Assembly (NCBI RefSeq): GCF_004770145.1
Contig: NZ_RQFW01000012.1
Span: 310,001-374,000, forward strand
DNA length: 64,000 nt
Direction: 5' to 3'
DNA from: Leptospira bourretii
GTDB lineage: Bacteria > Spirochaetota > Leptospiria > Leptospirales > Leptospiraceae
Under the pieces are notes generated by a model. The model was given only the letters and a program-made list of their open reading frames with translations. It had not been told where the DNA came from and searched no databases. Position numbers and translations under genes: made by a program. Of the stretch, positions 8,954-19,078 are shown one piece after another; position 1 is the first letter of the stretch, and each line of letters begins with the position of its first letter.

Positions 8954-10570
8954 ATGGCACCAAATTCTTCATTTGCCCGTATTTGGCAGAATCCTTCCGA
9001 CTTTCCACCGGAAGCTGTACTTCGGGAATTAGAAAACCTACTCAGGTCCAATCCAGATTTTTGGCTCAAAATCAACCGAGATGGAATCATCGTTGATTAT
9101 AAAACATCCAGGTTTGTCAATATTGGAGATAAACCAGAAACACTACTTGGCAAACACATCGATGTGGGCCTACCTCCTTATTTACGTGAAATTACTGCAG
9201 AAGCATTGGCTTATTTATCTGAGAAAAAAAGCCAAGTCTTTTGGAAAGAATACTCTTATGGTGAAGAACCAAACATACGACATGTGGAAGTTCGATTTGT
9301 AGTTCTCTATGAAGGATATATCATGTCCAACCATAGGGACATTACGGAAAGAAAACGTTTGGAGAATGCGTTTTTAGAAAGTGAATCGCGGTTCCTATCT
9401 ATGGCACAAAATGCTGCCGATTCCATTATCATCATTAATGATGATGGCATTATCCAATTTTTTAACAAAACAGCAGAAAATACCTTTGGATATACTCATG
9501 ATGAAGTCATTGGTAAAAATGTTACGATGATCATTCCTGGTGAATATAAAGAAAAACATGATGAGTACCTACGAAGATATAAAGCAACAGGAACTCAACA
9601 TATCATCGGTGTGGGAAGAGAGCTTGTCGCATTACGAAAGTCTGGTGAAATTTTTCCTTGTGAATTATCTGTGGGTGAATTTAAAACAAAATCAGGGAAA
9701 ATGTTTACAGGGATATTACGAGACATTAGTCAAAGGAAAATCCAAGAAGAAGAATTATACCAATATAGAAATCATTTGGAAGAGTTGGTAGAAAGCCAAA
9801 CAATGGACTTAAAAATGTCCAAAAATATTGCGGAAGAAGCTTCCTATATGAAATCTCTTTTTCTAGCTAATATTTCTCATGAACTAAAAACACCAATCCA
9901 TGCCATTTTAAGTTATGCTGAACTAGGAGAAGAAAAATCAGCAACTGTTACTCCAGAAAAAATTAAGGAGTATTTTCAGATTATTGATTCTTCCGGTAAA
10001 CGATTGTTAGGTCTACTGGAAAATTTGTTAGATATTGCCAAATTAGAATCTGGCAAAATGCGTTATTTATTTGAGAAAAATTGTCTGAAAGAAACTGCAA
10101 AGTTTGTGATCAACGAAATGCGAGTCATTTTGGAAAAAAGAGGGATTACAGTTGTCTTACTAGATAAGGAAGAACGATGGGAAGCCGAGTTCGACTACGA
10201 AAGAATCCAACAGGTGATACGAAATATCCTCTCAAATGCATTAAAATTCATCCCAAATGACACTAATATTGAAATTAGTATGTTCAGAAGAGAATTTATT
10301 CCGAGAAAAACTCAGTCATATGTCAACGGTATCGGAATACAGATTCGCGACTTTGGACCGGGGATTCCTCCGGAAGATTTGGATAAAATTTTTGAAAAAT
10401 TCATCCAGTCCAAACAGGTGAAAGCAGGGACAAAAGGCACGGGGCTTGGATTATCCATATCCCGAGAGATTGTCAATGACCACCACGGATTGTTGTATGC
10501 CGAGAACCATGAAACAAAGGGAGCAATTTTTACTATGTTAATTCCTTGTTCTCGTGAGGAACTCCGATGA
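8954..10570 (+). CDS. PAS-domain sensor histidine kinase
   Basis: A 538-residue cytoplasmic kinase without clear membrane segments. Two PAS domains are visible, the first near residues 25-130 and the second near 140-260 (ESRFLSMAQNAADSIIIIND). A short coiled linker, a HisKA domain (ISHELKTPIHAIL, phospho-acceptor His309) and an HATPase domain with RDFGPGIPPEDLDKIF and KGTGLGLSISREI follow. Its stop overlaps the start of the response regulator gene (ATGA), so the two are translationally coupled and form a two-component pair. The input signal is not evident; PAS domains often bind haem, flavin or small ligands. Confidence 0.92.
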   Translation: MAPNSSFARIWQNPSDFPPEAVLRELENLLRSNPDFWLKINRDGIIVDYKTSRFVNIGDKPETLLGKHIDVGLPPYLREITAEALAYLSEKKSQVFWKEYSYGEEPNIRHVEVRFVVLYEGYIMSNHRDITERKRLENAFLESESRFLSMAQNAADSIIIINDDGIIQFFNKTAENTFGYTHDEVIGKNVTMIIPGEYKEKHDEYLRRYKATGTQHIIGVGRELVALRKSGEIFPCELSVGEFKTKSGKMFTGILRDISQRKIQEEELYQYRNHLEELVESQTMDLKMSKNIAEEASYMKSLFLANISHELKTPIHAILSYAELGEEKSATVTPEKIKEYFQIIDSSGKRLLGLLENLLDIAKLESGKMRYLFEKNCLKETAKFVINEMRVILEKRGITVVLLDKEERWEAEFDYERIQQVIRNILSNALKFIPNDTNIEISMFRREFIPRKTQSYVNGIGIQIRDFGPGIPPEDLDKIFEKFIQSKQVKAGTKGTGLGLSISREIVNDHHGLLYAENHETKGAIFTMLIPCSREELR

Positions 10571-11496
10571 TTAACTTACTAGCAGTAGACGATGAAATGA
10601 TCAATTTGATGATCATTGATGAGTCACTTTCTGACAAAGGATTTACTGTCGTTAAAGCAAAGGATGGTGAAGAAGCATATCAAATCCTTAGTTCTGGTTC
10701 TACACTTTTTCATGCAATCATTTTGGATCGACTTATGCCAAAGATGGATGGGATCGAACTTTTAAAAAAAATCAAACGCTCTGAAAAGTACAAAGACATC
10801 CCTGTTATTTTCCAAACAGCCATGAGCTCAGTCACGGATATGACGGAAGGTTTGGATGCTGGTGCTTTTTATTATTTAACCAAACCATATTCCAGAACTT
10901 TATTAATTCGTATTGTCCAAACAGCGGTTGAACATTTTATTAAACTGCAAAGAGCCAAAGAAGATCTCCATAAAGGAATGGGCGCTCTTCGTCATATGGT
11001 AACCGGTGAATTTCGGATTCGTTCCATTCGCGAGTCGCATGAGTTGGCACCACTCCTCGCAAATGCTTGTCCAGACCCAGAACGTGTGTTAACCGGAATC
11101 ATGGAAATTCTGAATAATGCCATTGAACATGGAAATTTAGGTATCTCATACCAAGAAAAATCAGAACTTCATGACAATGATAAACTAATGGAAGAAATTT
11201 TTAGAAGGTTGGATACTCCAGAGTTTAAAGATAAGTTTGTAAAAGTTACCTTTGAAAAAAATGAGGAACGAATTGAAATTCGAGTGAGTGACCAAGGGAA
11301 AGGGTTTGATTGGCAGAGGTATTTGTCAGTGGAAGCAATGACCAAAAATGCTTTCAAAACTCATGGTCGTGGAATATTTATGGCTCGAAAGTTATCTTTT
11401 GACGACCTTTCTTATACAGACGAAGGTAGAACAGCCGTCATTCGAATTGATTTATCCAATAAACAAGGAAATTTACTCACCGACTTTCAAGAATAA
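10567..11496 (+). CDS. Response regulator with C-terminal HATPase (RsbW-like) domain
   Basis: A 309-residue protein. The receiver domain (about residues 1-125) has the acidic pair Asp8/Asp9, the phospho-acceptor Asp54 in ILDRLMPKMDG and the conserved Lys in YYLTKPYS. Instead of a DNA-binding domain the C-terminus holds a GHKL ATPase fold with EILNNAIEHGNLG and SDQGKGFDW, closest in style to anti-sigma serine kinases of the RsbW/SpoIIAB kind. The output is therefore likely protein phosphorylation or partner switching. It partners the kinase at 8954-10570, which it overlaps by four bases. No anti-anti-sigma gene is seen nearby. Confidence 0.88.
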   Translation: MINLLAVDDEMINLMIIDESLSDKGFTVVKAKDGEEAYQILSSGSTLFHAIILDRLMPKMDGIELLKKIKRSEKYKDIPVIFQTAMSSVTDMTEGLDAGAFYYLTKPYSRTLLIRIVQTAVEHFIKLQRAKEDLHKGMGALRHMVTGEFRIRSIRESHELAPLLANACPDPERVLTGIMEILNNAIEHGNLGISYQEKSELHDNDKLMEEIFRRLDTPEFKDKFVKVTFEKNEERIEIRVSDQGKGFDWQRYLSVEAMTKNAFKTHGRGIFMARKLSFDDLSYTDEGRTAVIRIDLSNKQGNLLTDFQE

Positions 11497-11503
11497 CAAA
11501 AGT

Positions 11504-12145
11504 TTATAAAAGAAACACTTTTGGACTAGAGAAGTTTGGTATGATTTGGTTTACATGATTTTTTAGTTCTGCTTCTGTATGGGAAGTGGCCACTCCGATG
11601 ATGGAACATCCAGCTGATTTTCCTGATTGTAAACCTGCGAGTGAATCTTCAAATACCACACATTCTTTTGGTTCGAGTCCCAATTCTTTTGCACATAATT
11701 GGTATACTTGGGGGTGTGGTTTGCCTTGGTCAACCCTCGTTCCATCCACAATCACATCAAAAAAATGTCGAAGTGAAAGATTATCTAAAGTAAAATCTAC
11801 ATTCATAGGAGGAGCAGAAGTTCCTAATGCAATTTTAACTTTTTTATCTTTCAAAAAATATAAATACTCAATCAGGCCTGTATGTGGTTTCATTTCTTTT
11901 TTGTATAAAGTTTGATACCAACTTTCTTTTTCATCACCATACTGTTTGCATTCTTTGTCAGAGATATCTCCAAAAATCATTCTAAAGAGATCGGCATTGG
12001 TTTTGCCATTGAAGGTATCTCTATAGATTTCAGAGTTTAACGGAAAATTATATTTTTTAGAAAATTCCATCCATGCTTTGAAATGAAAAGAATGATTGTC
12101 TACAACCACACCATCCATATCAAAAATAAATCCTTTATGATTCAT
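11504..12145 (-). CDS. HAD-superfamily hydrolase, beta-phosphoglucomutase-like
   Basis: A 213-residue protein with the nucleophile motif FDMDGVVVDN near the N-terminus, a helical cap typical of subclass I, LGTSAPPMN (motif II) and VFEDSLAGLQSGKSAGC (motif IV). Family members act on small sugar phosphates or as phosphoglycolate-type phosphatases; the exact substrate is open. It overlaps the upstream pseudouridine synthase gene by 11 bases and is probably cotranscribed with it. Confidence 0.88.
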   Translation of the reverse strand: MNHKGFIFDMDGVVVDNHSFHFKAWMEFSKKYNFPLNSEIYRDTFNGKTNADLFRMIFGDISDKECKQYGDEKESWYQTLYKKEMKPHTGLIEYLYFLKDKKVKIALGTSAPPMNVDFTLDNLSLRHFFDVIVDGTRVDQGKPHPQVYQLCAKELGLEPKECVVFEDSLAGLQSGKSAGCSIIGVATSHTEAELKNHVNQIIPNFSSPKVFLL

Positions 12146-12848
12146 TTATCTTCCTTTCATATCCGCCAACAAGACCCGAAATATAAGTTGGGATTTTGGT
12201 TTCAAATGTAAGTACTTCTTTTTTGAAGGGATGAGTCAATTGAATTGAAAAAGAATGTAATGCCATTCTTGGATAAGATCTTGTGTCATTCCCGTATTTT
12301 GTATCACCCACAATTGGATGTTTTTTATCTGATAAGTGGACACGAATTTGATTTTTGCGGCCTGTTAATAATTCTATTTCTAATAATGAATATAAATTTG
12401 TTTCTTTGAGGACTTTGAATTTTGTTTTAGAAAGTTTTCCTAATTCTTGGTCGTCAGTGGAATAAACTCGATGGGCTTTGGATTCGACAAGATAAGATTG
12501 AATCATTCCAGATTTTTCTTTCCAAACACCATGGCAAACAGCTAGATAAATTTTTTTTGTTTTCTCCCAAGATTCTTGGAGAGTTTGTTTTGCAGTTTCT
12601 GTTTTTGCAAATACCAATATTCCTGAAGTTTCTCTGTCTAACCGGTGAACAATGAAGATTCGATTTTTGGATCGTTCGCTCCCTTTTTTCACATAGTCCA
12701 TAAGTGCAGCGTAGGCAGTTTTTGATTTTTCAGATTCGGTCGCAATGGTGAGAAGGCCGTGGGGTTTGTCTACGACAAGTATGTCTCTGTCTTCATAAAG
12801 GATGGTTAAGCCCTTTGGCAAAAATCGGGTATTTGTCTTTTGTTTCAT
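12135..12848 (-). CDS. RluA-family pseudouridine synthase
   Basis: A 237-residue protein with the family catalytic block VHRLDRETSGILVFAKT, where the Asp attacks the uridine, and the later RKNQIRVHL motif. There is no N-terminal S4 RNA-binding domain, so it resembles the short RluA/TruC type. It isomerises specific uridines in rRNA or tRNA; the target is not determinable from sequence alone. It is the upstream gene of a two-gene unit with the HAD hydrolase. Confidence 0.88.
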   Translation of the reverse strand: MKQKTNTRFLPKGLTILYEDRDILVVDKPHGLLTIATESEKSKTAYAALMDYVKKGSERSKNRIFIVHRLDRETSGILVFAKTETAKQTLQESWEKTKKIYLAVCHGVWKEKSGMIQSYLVESKAHRVYSTDDQELGKLSKTKFKVLKETNLYSLLEIELLTGRKNQIRVHLSDKKHPIVGDTKYGNDTRSYPRMALHSFSIQLTHPFKKEVLTFETKIPTYISGLVGGYERKINES

Positions 12849-13020
12849 TCTTTCCAGAGGTTTGCTCTTTGCCTCTCCTGTGAGTCTAAGAAGGGCGCAG
12901 ATGGGGTCAAGACTTGTCCTGTTCCGAACTGCAAGACCCAGAACTGAGTTCAGGGAAGAAAATAGTTTAATTTATTGAATATTATTCCGTTAAAACGGAT
13001 ACTGGTTCCCAAGGAAACCC

Positions 13021-14214
13021 ATGCAGACTTTAGAATCTATGCAAGTGAATCATTATGTCCCTTTATTCCAACCGATCTTTTCCGTTGAGGAACAGACGGT
13101 GGTCGCATATGAATCCCTCGGTCGGAAACGAGATGAACGTGGGAATTTGGTTTCGATTCCTGAATTCAGCGACCCACATGTTTCAGCCCTTCGGATGAGT
13201 TTGATTGATAGGCAATTGCTTGGACTGGCCCTGACAAAAATTCAAACAACGAATGATTTACTCTTTGTCAATATGTCTCCGGACCAAGTGATTTTGGAAT
13301 ATGAAGAAAGCCGTTCTAATACCTTACCCATTTCAGATTTGGTCAATAGTTATGGAATTCCGTTAAATCGAATCGTCATTGAGATTACAGAAAAGTCGGG
13401 AAGTTATGGAACTGATGTTTTGGCAGCAGGGGTTGAACTTTTACGAGAACAGGGTTTTGGAATTGCATTGGATGATGTTGGTTCTGAATCTTCCAACTTA
13501 GAGCGATTAGGTGCTATTAAACCCGATATCATAAAAATTGATTTGAATTTATTAAAAAAATCAATCGAGAAAAGAGAATACCAATCGATCTTAGAATATT
13601 TAAAACAAATTTCGTTGAGCATTGGATCTCAATTACTCTTTGAAGGAATTGAAACAGAAGAAGAGTTGTATCGAGCAATTAGTTCTGGAGCAAGTCTTTT
13701 ACAGGGATATTTTTTAGGAAGGCCTTCTGATTTAGCTCATGATAAACAAGGTATTTGTGATACTGTTGTTCCACATCTACAATTGTATCATGAAAAAAAA
13801 CGTAAAGAAGTTGCTAGTGAGATTGAATTTGAAAAACAAATCAAATCGAAATTGAATACTATCAATTTAAAAACAATAAAACTGGATAATCGAGTCATCA
13901 TCGACCCAAATTCTTTTTTTAAAATTGATACGCATGTAAAAAGAGTTTATGTGACAGATTGGTTGGGCACTCAAGTGTCACCGTATTATGAACGTACAAG
14001 TGAAATGGGATTTAACGAAAACCTTTTGTTAATTCAGAAAAACTGGTCTTATATGCCTTTCTTTTATAAACATGTGAAACAAGTATTTCGTGATTCAGAG
14101 AATTGGCAAGTGAGTGATCCGTATTGGGACAAGGAACTAAAAAAGAATGTCATCGTATTCTCACGTGTGAATGAGATGGGTTATTCTTTTTTTGTGGACT
14201 TGGCTTTAGATTGA
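13021..14214 (+). CDS. EAL-domain cyclic-di-GMP phosphodiesterase with YkuI-type C-terminal domain
   Basis: A 397-residue soluble protein. Residues about 10-245 form an EAL domain. The signature reads YESLGR, and NMSPDQ, EITE, ALDDVGS, IIKIDL, EGIE and LLQGYFLGRP follow, so the metal-binding and catalytic acids appear kept and hydrolysis of c-di-GMP is plausible. The last 130 or so residues (YVTDWLGTQVSPYYER through FSRVNEMGYSFFVD) resemble the YkuI C-terminal PAS/Cache-like domain that may bind a ligand. Its 3' end overlaps that of the convergent tetR gene by 9 bases. Confidence 0.88.
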   Translation: MQTLESMQVNHYVPLFQPIFSVEEQTVVAYESLGRKRDERGNLVSIPEFSDPHVSALRMSLIDRQLLGLALTKIQTTNDLLFVNMSPDQVILEYEESRSNTLPISDLVNSYGIPLNRIVIEITEKSGSYGTDVLAAGVELLREQGFGIALDDVGSESSNLERLGAIKPDIIKIDLNLLKKSIEKREYQSILEYLKQISLSIGSQLLFEGIETEEELYRAISSGASLLQGYFLGRPSDLAHDKQGICDTVVPHLQLYHEKKRKEVASEIEFEKQIKSKLNTINLKTIKLDNRVIIDPNSFFKIDTHVKRVYVTDWLGTQVSPYYERTSEMGFNENLLLIQKNWSYMPFFYKHVKQVFRDSENWQVSDPYWDKELKKNVIVFSRVNEMGYSFFVDLALD

Positions 14215-14799
14215 TGTTGATTCGTTTGGCAATCGAATCGCATTCCACATTAGTTCTTCCGATTCCTTTAAAAAACCAGGATCCAATTTAATTTTTCCAC
14301 TTCTGGAACCTTTGACCAACCCAACAAAGGCACCCCAAACAATTGCAATTAAAGCATCTGGTGGCAATTTTCTAAATATAGAACGATTATTATGTGCGAA
14401 ACGAGTTAGAAATTTTAACAAAGTAGCTCGTTTTTCAATACTCTTCTTATCCAAATACGGAAGATTATACTGCATTTCCAAAAAATCAAATGCCAGTGGA
14501 TTTTCTTTTTGGAACTCGGCCATTGATTGCCAAATGAAATGAAACTGTTCCCTGGGGCTTTGATCGATCGGAAAATTCGTTTTGATTTTATCATATAGAT
14601 TCTCTTGCCAACGTTGGAAGAGGCTATTGACTAGTTCTTCTTTACTAGCAAAATATCGATAAATAGTTCCTGCAGCTACATTGGCTCGTTCTGCAATGAG
14701 TGGCACTGCGGTTCCATCAAATCCTTTTGCAGTAAATAATTCTAAAGCTGCCGTAAGGATCTCTTCACTTTTATTTAATTTTGACGACTTTTCAATCAA
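14206..14799 (-). CDS. TetR/AcrR-family transcriptional regulator
   Basis: A 197-residue repressor with the N-terminal helix-turn-helix of the family (ILTAALELFTAKGFDGTAV followed by AGTIYRYFASKEELVNSLF). The C-terminal ligand-binding half has no assignable ligand. It is divergent from the 10-gene operon starting at 14967, and a perfect 16-base palindrome at 14920-14935 in the shared intergenic region is a good candidate operator. By analogy with similarly placed TetR proteins it probably represses the operon until a substrate or acyl-CoA appears. Confidence 0.9.
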   Translation of the reverse strand: MIEKSSKLNKSEEILTAALELFTAKGFDGTAVPLIAERANVAAGTIYRYFASKEELVNSLFQRWQENLYDKIKTNFPIDQSPREQFHFIWQSMAEFQKENPLAFDFLEMQYNLPYLDKKSIEKRATLLKFLTRFAHNNRSIFRKLPPDALIAIVWGAFVGLVKGSRSGKIKLDPGFLKESEELMWNAIRLPNESTSI

Positions 14800-14902
14800 T
14801 GGTGCTCACTACCATCCAAACAGATTGGATATATTGTTCCTTTTTGAATAGAGATCATTCAATCCCTAAATCTTAAGTTTCATTCTTTTTTTAAAAAAGT
14901 AC

Positions 14903-14935
14903 TTGTAAAGTAAAAAAAGGAATGAATATTCATTC
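14903..14935 (+). promoter_or_regulatory. Probable promoter and TetR operator of the 14967-26451 operon
   Basis: GAATGAATATTCATTC at 14920-14935 is a perfect 16-base inverted repeat, of the kind TetR dimers bind. A TTGTAA box at 14903-14908 with an 18-base spacer to TATTCA at 14927-14932 would place the operator across the -10 element. This layout implies that transcription begins near 14940, downstream of the ATG at 14922. Inference from pattern only. Confidence 0.6.
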
Positions 14936-14966
14936 ATTATTTTACGAGGATGAAGACGAGTTGGTA

Positions 14967-15533
14967 ATGGCAATTTCGAGAAAAAATCTGATATCTAGGC
15001 GAACTGTTGTCAAAACATCAGCTTTTGGGGCGGTTTTTTTGTTCCTATCCACTTGGAATTGTAAACCATCACCAAGCTCTGTGATCACAGGAAGAGGGAT
15101 CTCCTGTCGATTTTTAGATCCAGAAGCTCAGGAAGTTTTCTTTCATTTGAGTGATGCTTTATTGTTTTCATTTCTTCCCAAGGATGATTTGGAAAAAGAA
15201 AAGGTGATCAATGAAGTGATTCTTGGAATTGATTCCTATTTGTATACCTTACCAATCCACACACAAGATGAAATTTTAGAAGCAGTTCAATTTTTAAAGT
15301 TAAGAGTTGTTAGATGGTATTTGTTTGGGTCTGGAAATGATTGGGCACAGAGTGATCGCACTATCGTCATTAGAACCTTAAACCAATGGAAAATGTCTTA
15401 TATCACCTTGTTTCGTTCATTATTCTTTTTATTACAATCAATGATCACAATAGGGTTTTTTGAAACATCTTATTCGTGGAAACATGTCGGTTATCCCGGC
15501 CCAGAACATGCTTTAGGATTACGCCATGGATAA
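14967..15533 (+). CDS. Tat-signal small subunit of an FAD-GDH/gluconate-dehydrogenase type complex (copy 2)
   Basis: A 188-residue protein from ATG 14967. The first residues contain SRRTVVKTSAFGAVFLFLS, a twin-arginine signal, ending at a possible lipobox Cys (TWNC). The C-terminal HVGYPGPEHALGLR matches the GYPGP motif of the gluconate 2-dehydrogenase subunit 3 family, which forms a complex with a GMC subunit and carries it through the Tat pore. An in-frame ATG at 14922 lies inside the operator palindrome and has no properly spaced ribosome-binding site, so 14967 is preferred. It overlaps the GMC gene by 8 bases. First gene of the TetR-controlled operon. Confidence 0.75.
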   Translation: MAISRKNLISRRTVVKTSAFGAVFLFLSTWNCKPSPSSVITGRGISCRFLDPEAQEVFFHLSDALLFSFLPKDDLEKEKVINEVILGIDSYLYTLPIHTQDEILEAVQFLKLRVVRWYLFGSGNDWAQSDRTIVIRTLNQWKMSYITLFRSLFFLLQSMITIGFFETSYSWKHVGYPGPEHALGLRHG

Positions 15534-17067
15534 ATTAATCAACGCTTCATATTTGCAGAAAGATTTAGATTTAGAAGCAGATTTTGTCATAGTTGGATCT
15601 GGTGCTGGTGGTGGAACCAGTGCAGAAATTTTATCCAAAGCTGGGTTCAAAGTTATCATCGTTGAAGAAGGAAATTATGAGACGAGTAAAGATTTTGATC
15701 TAAAGGAACTATCTACTTTTAATCGATTGTATTTTGAAGGTGCAACTCGGCCAACAAAAGACAAAGCATTTACAGTTGTTCAAGGAAGGACTGTCGGTGG
15801 ATCAACAGTGGTCAATTGGACTACTTGTATCAAAACGCCAAAGGAAACTTTAGATTATTGGGAAAATGAATTGGGGATTCAGGGTTATAGTTCAAAAGAG
15901 CTGGAACCTTGGTTTGAAGTTGCATCCAAAAGACTTTCCATTCATACGTGGGAAGCACATAATCAAAACAATAATTTACTAAGTCTTGGTGCAAAAAAGT
16001 TGGGATGGCGTTATAGTTCAATTCCGCGAAATGTTAAAAATTGTCATATGTTAGGTTATTGTGGATTGGGTTGTCCAGTTGATGCCAAACAAAGCCAACT
16101 TGTGACGACGATCCCTTCTGCATTAAAAGAAAAAACAACCTTACTCTATAATACGAAAGCAGTTCGTTATGAATGGAAAGACAATCGAATCGATTATTTA
16201 AATTGTACACCAGCCACTGTTTACGGAATAAAAACTCCAAAAATACGTTTGTTTGCAAAACATTTTATAACCAGTGCAGGAGCGATCAATTCACCTGCAT
16301 TATTGTTACGATCAAAACTTCCCGATCCTTACCAATTGATTGGGAAAAGAACTTTTGTACAATTACACAATTATTCAGTGGCAGAAATGCCTTCTTCCGT
16401 TTTCGGATTTTTTGGAGCTCCACAATCAGTCGCATCAGATGAATTTTTATGGAAGGATGGAGTCACAGGAAGAGCTGGTTACAATATAGAAGCAGTTGGA
16501 GCACAACCAATTGTTTTGATGAATTTACGTAAACTGGTGGGAGAAGAATTTGAAGCGTATGTGAAAAGTTATCCAAACTTGCATGTGTTAGTATCGCAAA
16601 TTCGAGATGGATTTAATGAAGATAGCCAAGGTGGAACAGTAAGTTTAAATGATGTCGGATATCCAGTCCTTGATTATCCATTGAATGATTACATGATTGA
16701 TGGAATCAGACGGTCTTATCTTTCGATGGCGGAATGTCAGTTTGCTGCCGGAGCCAAGACAGTTGTTCCTGCAAACAATGCAGTTTCTCCATATTCCTCT
16801 TGGATGGATGCCAAAAGAGGAATTGAATCAATGACCATTCAATCTCCTAACACAGTTGTGAATTCCACTCATCCGTTAGGTGGTAATCCAATGGGTAAAA
16901 ATCCAAAAACTTCCGTAGTTGATACTTCTGGTAAGTTTCATCATTTAAAAAATTTATCAGTGATTGATGGATCCATTTTTCCTACAAGTCTTGGAGTGAA
17001 TCCAAGTTTTACAATTTATTCTATTGCTTCGAAATTAGCTAATCAACTGGCAAGGGAGATGACCTAA
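15526..17067 (+). CDS. GMC-family FAD-dependent dehydrogenase with 3Fe-4S motif (copy 2)
   Basis: A 513-residue catalytic subunit. [17 protein letters not shown] is the FAD site. [12 protein letters not shown] (Cys173, 179 and 183; C-x5-C-x3-C) matches the 3Fe-4S ligands of FAD-dependent glucose dehydrogenase. The C-terminal active site has [11 protein letters not shown] and the usual [10 protein letters not shown] with the Asn intact, unlike copy 1. It likely oxidises an alcohol group of the operon's substrate on the periplasmic side. No cytochrome c subunit is encoded next to it; the CxxCH protein at 27649-29430 could accept electrons. Family relatives include cholesterol oxidases and glucose dehydrogenases, so substrate is open. 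Confidence 0.87.
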   Translation: MDKLINASYLQKDLDLEADFVIVGSGAGGGTSAEILSKAGFKVIIVEEGNYETSKDFDLKELSTFNRLYFEGATRPTKDKAFTVVQGRTVGGSTVVNWTTCIKTPKETLDYWENELGIQGYSSKELEPWFEVASKRLSIHTWEAHNQNNNLLSLGAKKLGWRYSSIPRNVKNCHMLGYCGLGCPVDAKQSQLVTTIPSALKEKTTLLYNTKAVRYEWKDNRIDYLNCTPATVYGIKTPKIRLFAKHFITSAGAINSPALLLRSKLPDPYQLIGKRTFVQLHNYSVAEMPSSVFGFFGAPQSVASDEFLWKDGVTGRAGYNIEAVGAQPIVLMNLRKLVGEEFEAYVKSYPNLHVLVSQIRDGFNEDSQGGTVSLNDVGYPVLDYPLNDYMIDGIRRSYLSMAECQFAAGAKTVVPANNAVSPYSSWMDAKRGIESMTIQSPNTVVNSTHPLGGNPMGKNPKTSVVDTSGKFHHLKNLSVIDGSIFPTSLGVNPSFTIYSIASKLANQLAREMT

Positions 17068-17071
17068 TTCT

Positions 17072-17953
17072 ATGTTAACGCGAGTAGAAGAAATTTTATT
17101 TGCTTCAATGATTTTTTTTCTAATGGTTGCGATGGGCACAACCTTAACCTTAGAAAATTTTAAAAAAGCAGTTCAATCTAAAAAACCATTGATGATTGGA
17201 ATGTTGTCTCAATTCGGTTTTATGCCTCTCATCGCCTTTGGATTGTCCAACATCTTTGCATTGTCACCTATGTTTTCGATCGGACTGATTTTGGTTGGGT
17301 GTACACCTGGTGGTACCACTTCAAATTTATTAACTTATTACGCAAAAGGTGACGTTGCCTTAAGTATCAGTATGACGATTACTTCAACGGTTCTAGCAGC
17401 AATCATGATGCCATTTTTGTTTTGGTTGTATTGTTCAGGATTTAACGCAGAACAAATTCAGATTCCTTATAAAAGTATAATTGGTTCTATTATTATTTTA
17501 ATCATTCCAGTTTTACTTGGTATTAAAATAAGATCATCTAATCAAAGATTGGCGCTAAAAATTGAAAAGATCGGAAGTTTTTTAGGAATTCTGATGATTC
17601 TATTTTTATTGATCGTTATGATTCCAAAAAACTTTGAATTACTGAATAAAACAACTTGGGAAATGTACATCTCTGCTATTCTTATTACGGTTTTAGGTTA
17701 TTTCTTTGGTTATGTATTTAGTAAATTTCTCAATTTAACGGAACGTCAAAGTACAACAGTATCACTTGAAACAGGAATTCAAAATGGACCACTAACGATA
17801 GCTGTCATCTTACTTAGTTTTCCTGAAAACCAGATTAATGAAATTCTTTGGATGCCACTTTTATATGCTCTATTTGTTCCCGTAACTTCATCACTTGCTA
17901 CATATTATTTTTACTTAAAATCAAAAAAAAATCAGAAGGAACTAGTTTCATGA
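17072..17953 (+). CDS. Bile acid:sodium symporter family (BASS) transporter, copy 1
   Basis: A 293-residue polytopic protein with nine or ten hydrophobic segments. The family crossover motif appears in [24 protein letters not shown], and a second conserved stretch in [22 protein letters not shown] proteins import organic anions such as bile acids, pantoate or pyruvate with Na+. It starts four bases after the GMC stop and shares ATGA with the acyl-CoA dehydrogenase, so it is part of the operon and is the probable importer of the (oxidised) substrate. A paralogue lies at 30388-31287. Confidence 0.87.
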   Translation: MLTRVEEILFASMIFFLMVAMGTTLTLENFKKAVQSKKPLMIGMLSQFGFMPLIAFGLSNIFALSPMFSIGLILVGCTPGGTTSNLLTYYAKGDVALSISMTITSTVLAAIMMPFLFWLYCSGFNAEQIQIPYKSIIGSIIILIIPVLLGIKIRSSNQRLALKIEKIGSFLGILMILFLLIVMIPKNFELLNKTTWEMYISAILITVLGYFFGYVFSKFLNLTERQSTTVSLETGIQNGPLTIAVILLSFPENQINEILWMPLLYALFVPVTSSLATYYFYLKSKKNQKELVS

Positions 17954-19077
17954 ATTTCTATTTTTCGGAAGAACAAAACCGATTGCGAGAAGCAGTGGCA
18001 ACTTATGCGAAAATTGCGGGAGCAGATCCACAAAGAGACATCGAAGAAAGAGACAGTGAGTTTTCTTGGGATGTCTTGAATGCGTTAGGTGAGAAGGGTT
18101 GGACTGGAGTGATTGTTCCGGAAGAATACGGCGGTTTGGGTAAAGGTGCTGTTGAATACACCATCATTATGGAAGAAACAGCAAAAGAGCTTATTTACGG
18201 TCCTCAAAATTTAATCCAAGCACAACAAGGATTGTTAGCGGTTGGAACGGAAGAACAAAAACGGAAATGGTTACCTGAATTAGCAAAAGGAAAAATTATG
18301 GCAGCTCAAGCCATCTCTGAGCCAGATGCAGGTTCTTCCTTTCAAAACATTCAAACGACAGCAGTCAAAGATGGCAATGAATGGGTGTTAAATGGTCTTA
18401 AAGTTCATATCAATTTGGGGAAGGAAGCTCAATTGATGATGGTTTTGGCAAAAACTGATAAGGGTTTAACGGAATTCTTAGTCGATAAAGATTCAAAAGG
18501 AATTCGTTATGAAAAACAAGACCCTATTGGTTTACGTTCAGCTCCTATGTATGACGTATATTTTGAAAATTGTCGTATTCCTGCCGATACTGTTTTGGGG
18601 AGAGAAGGCAGAGGAATTGAAACCTTTATGGCAATTTTTAAACTAAGCCGTTTGGGTGTAGCTTCACAGTTAATTGGAATTGCTCGAGGTTGTTTAGAAC
18701 ATGCAGTATCCTTTACAAAGTCTAGAAAGGTTGGTGAAAATAGAGTTTCTGATTTCCAAGGAATCCAATGGATCATTGCTAAATTGACAGCTGAGTTAGA
18801 AGCAGCCAAACTTGCAAGAAACCAAGCAGCATGGTTACATGATCAAAAAGTGAATCATAATTTGGAAACTTCAATTGCTAAATACTTAGCAGGAGTGATT
18901 GCTGATGAAACAGTCAACAAGGCATTTACATTAACTGGTTCACATGCATGTTATCGCAACCGTCCTTATGATCGTTATGTGAGAGAAGTGAAATCACTTT
19001 TAGCCGGTGGTGGAAGTTCAGAAGTTATGTTAAACAATGTAGCTAGAGAAATTTTAAGACCATCCTATCACTATTAA
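17950..19077 (+). CDS. Acyl-CoA dehydrogenase family protein
   Basis: A 375-residue flavoprotein from the ATG that overlaps the symporter stop (ATGA); in-frame codons upstream would run through the symporter coding region. [17 protein letters not shown] is the FAD/substrate block and [11 protein letters not shown] the later helix. At the usual catalytic site (YEGTSE in medium-chain enzymes) the sequence reads GGGSSE, so Gly354 stands where the catalytic Glu is expected. The base may be elsewhere, as in isovaleryl-CoA-type enzymes, or this may be one half of a heteromer. It would introduce a 2,3 double bond into an acyl-CoA. Confidence 0.87.
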   Translation: MNFYFSEEQNRLREAVATYAKIAGADPQRDIEERDSEFSWDVLNALGEKGWTGVIVPEEYGGLGKGAVEYTIIMEETAKELIYGPQNLIQAQQGLLAVGTEEQKRKWLPELAKGKIMAAQAISEPDAGSSFQNIQTTAVKDGNEWVLNGLKVHINLGKEAQLMMVLAKTDKGLTEFLVDKDSKGIRYEKQDPIGLRSAPMYDVYFENCRIPADTVLGREGRGIETFMAIFKLSRLGVASQLIGIARGCLEHAVSFTKSRKVGENRVSDFQGIQWIIAKLTAELEAAKLARNQAAWLHDQKVNHNLETSIAKYLAGVIADETVNKAFTLTGSHACYRNRPYDRYVREVKSLLAGGGSSEVMLNNVAREILRPSYHY

Positions 19078-19078
19078 A

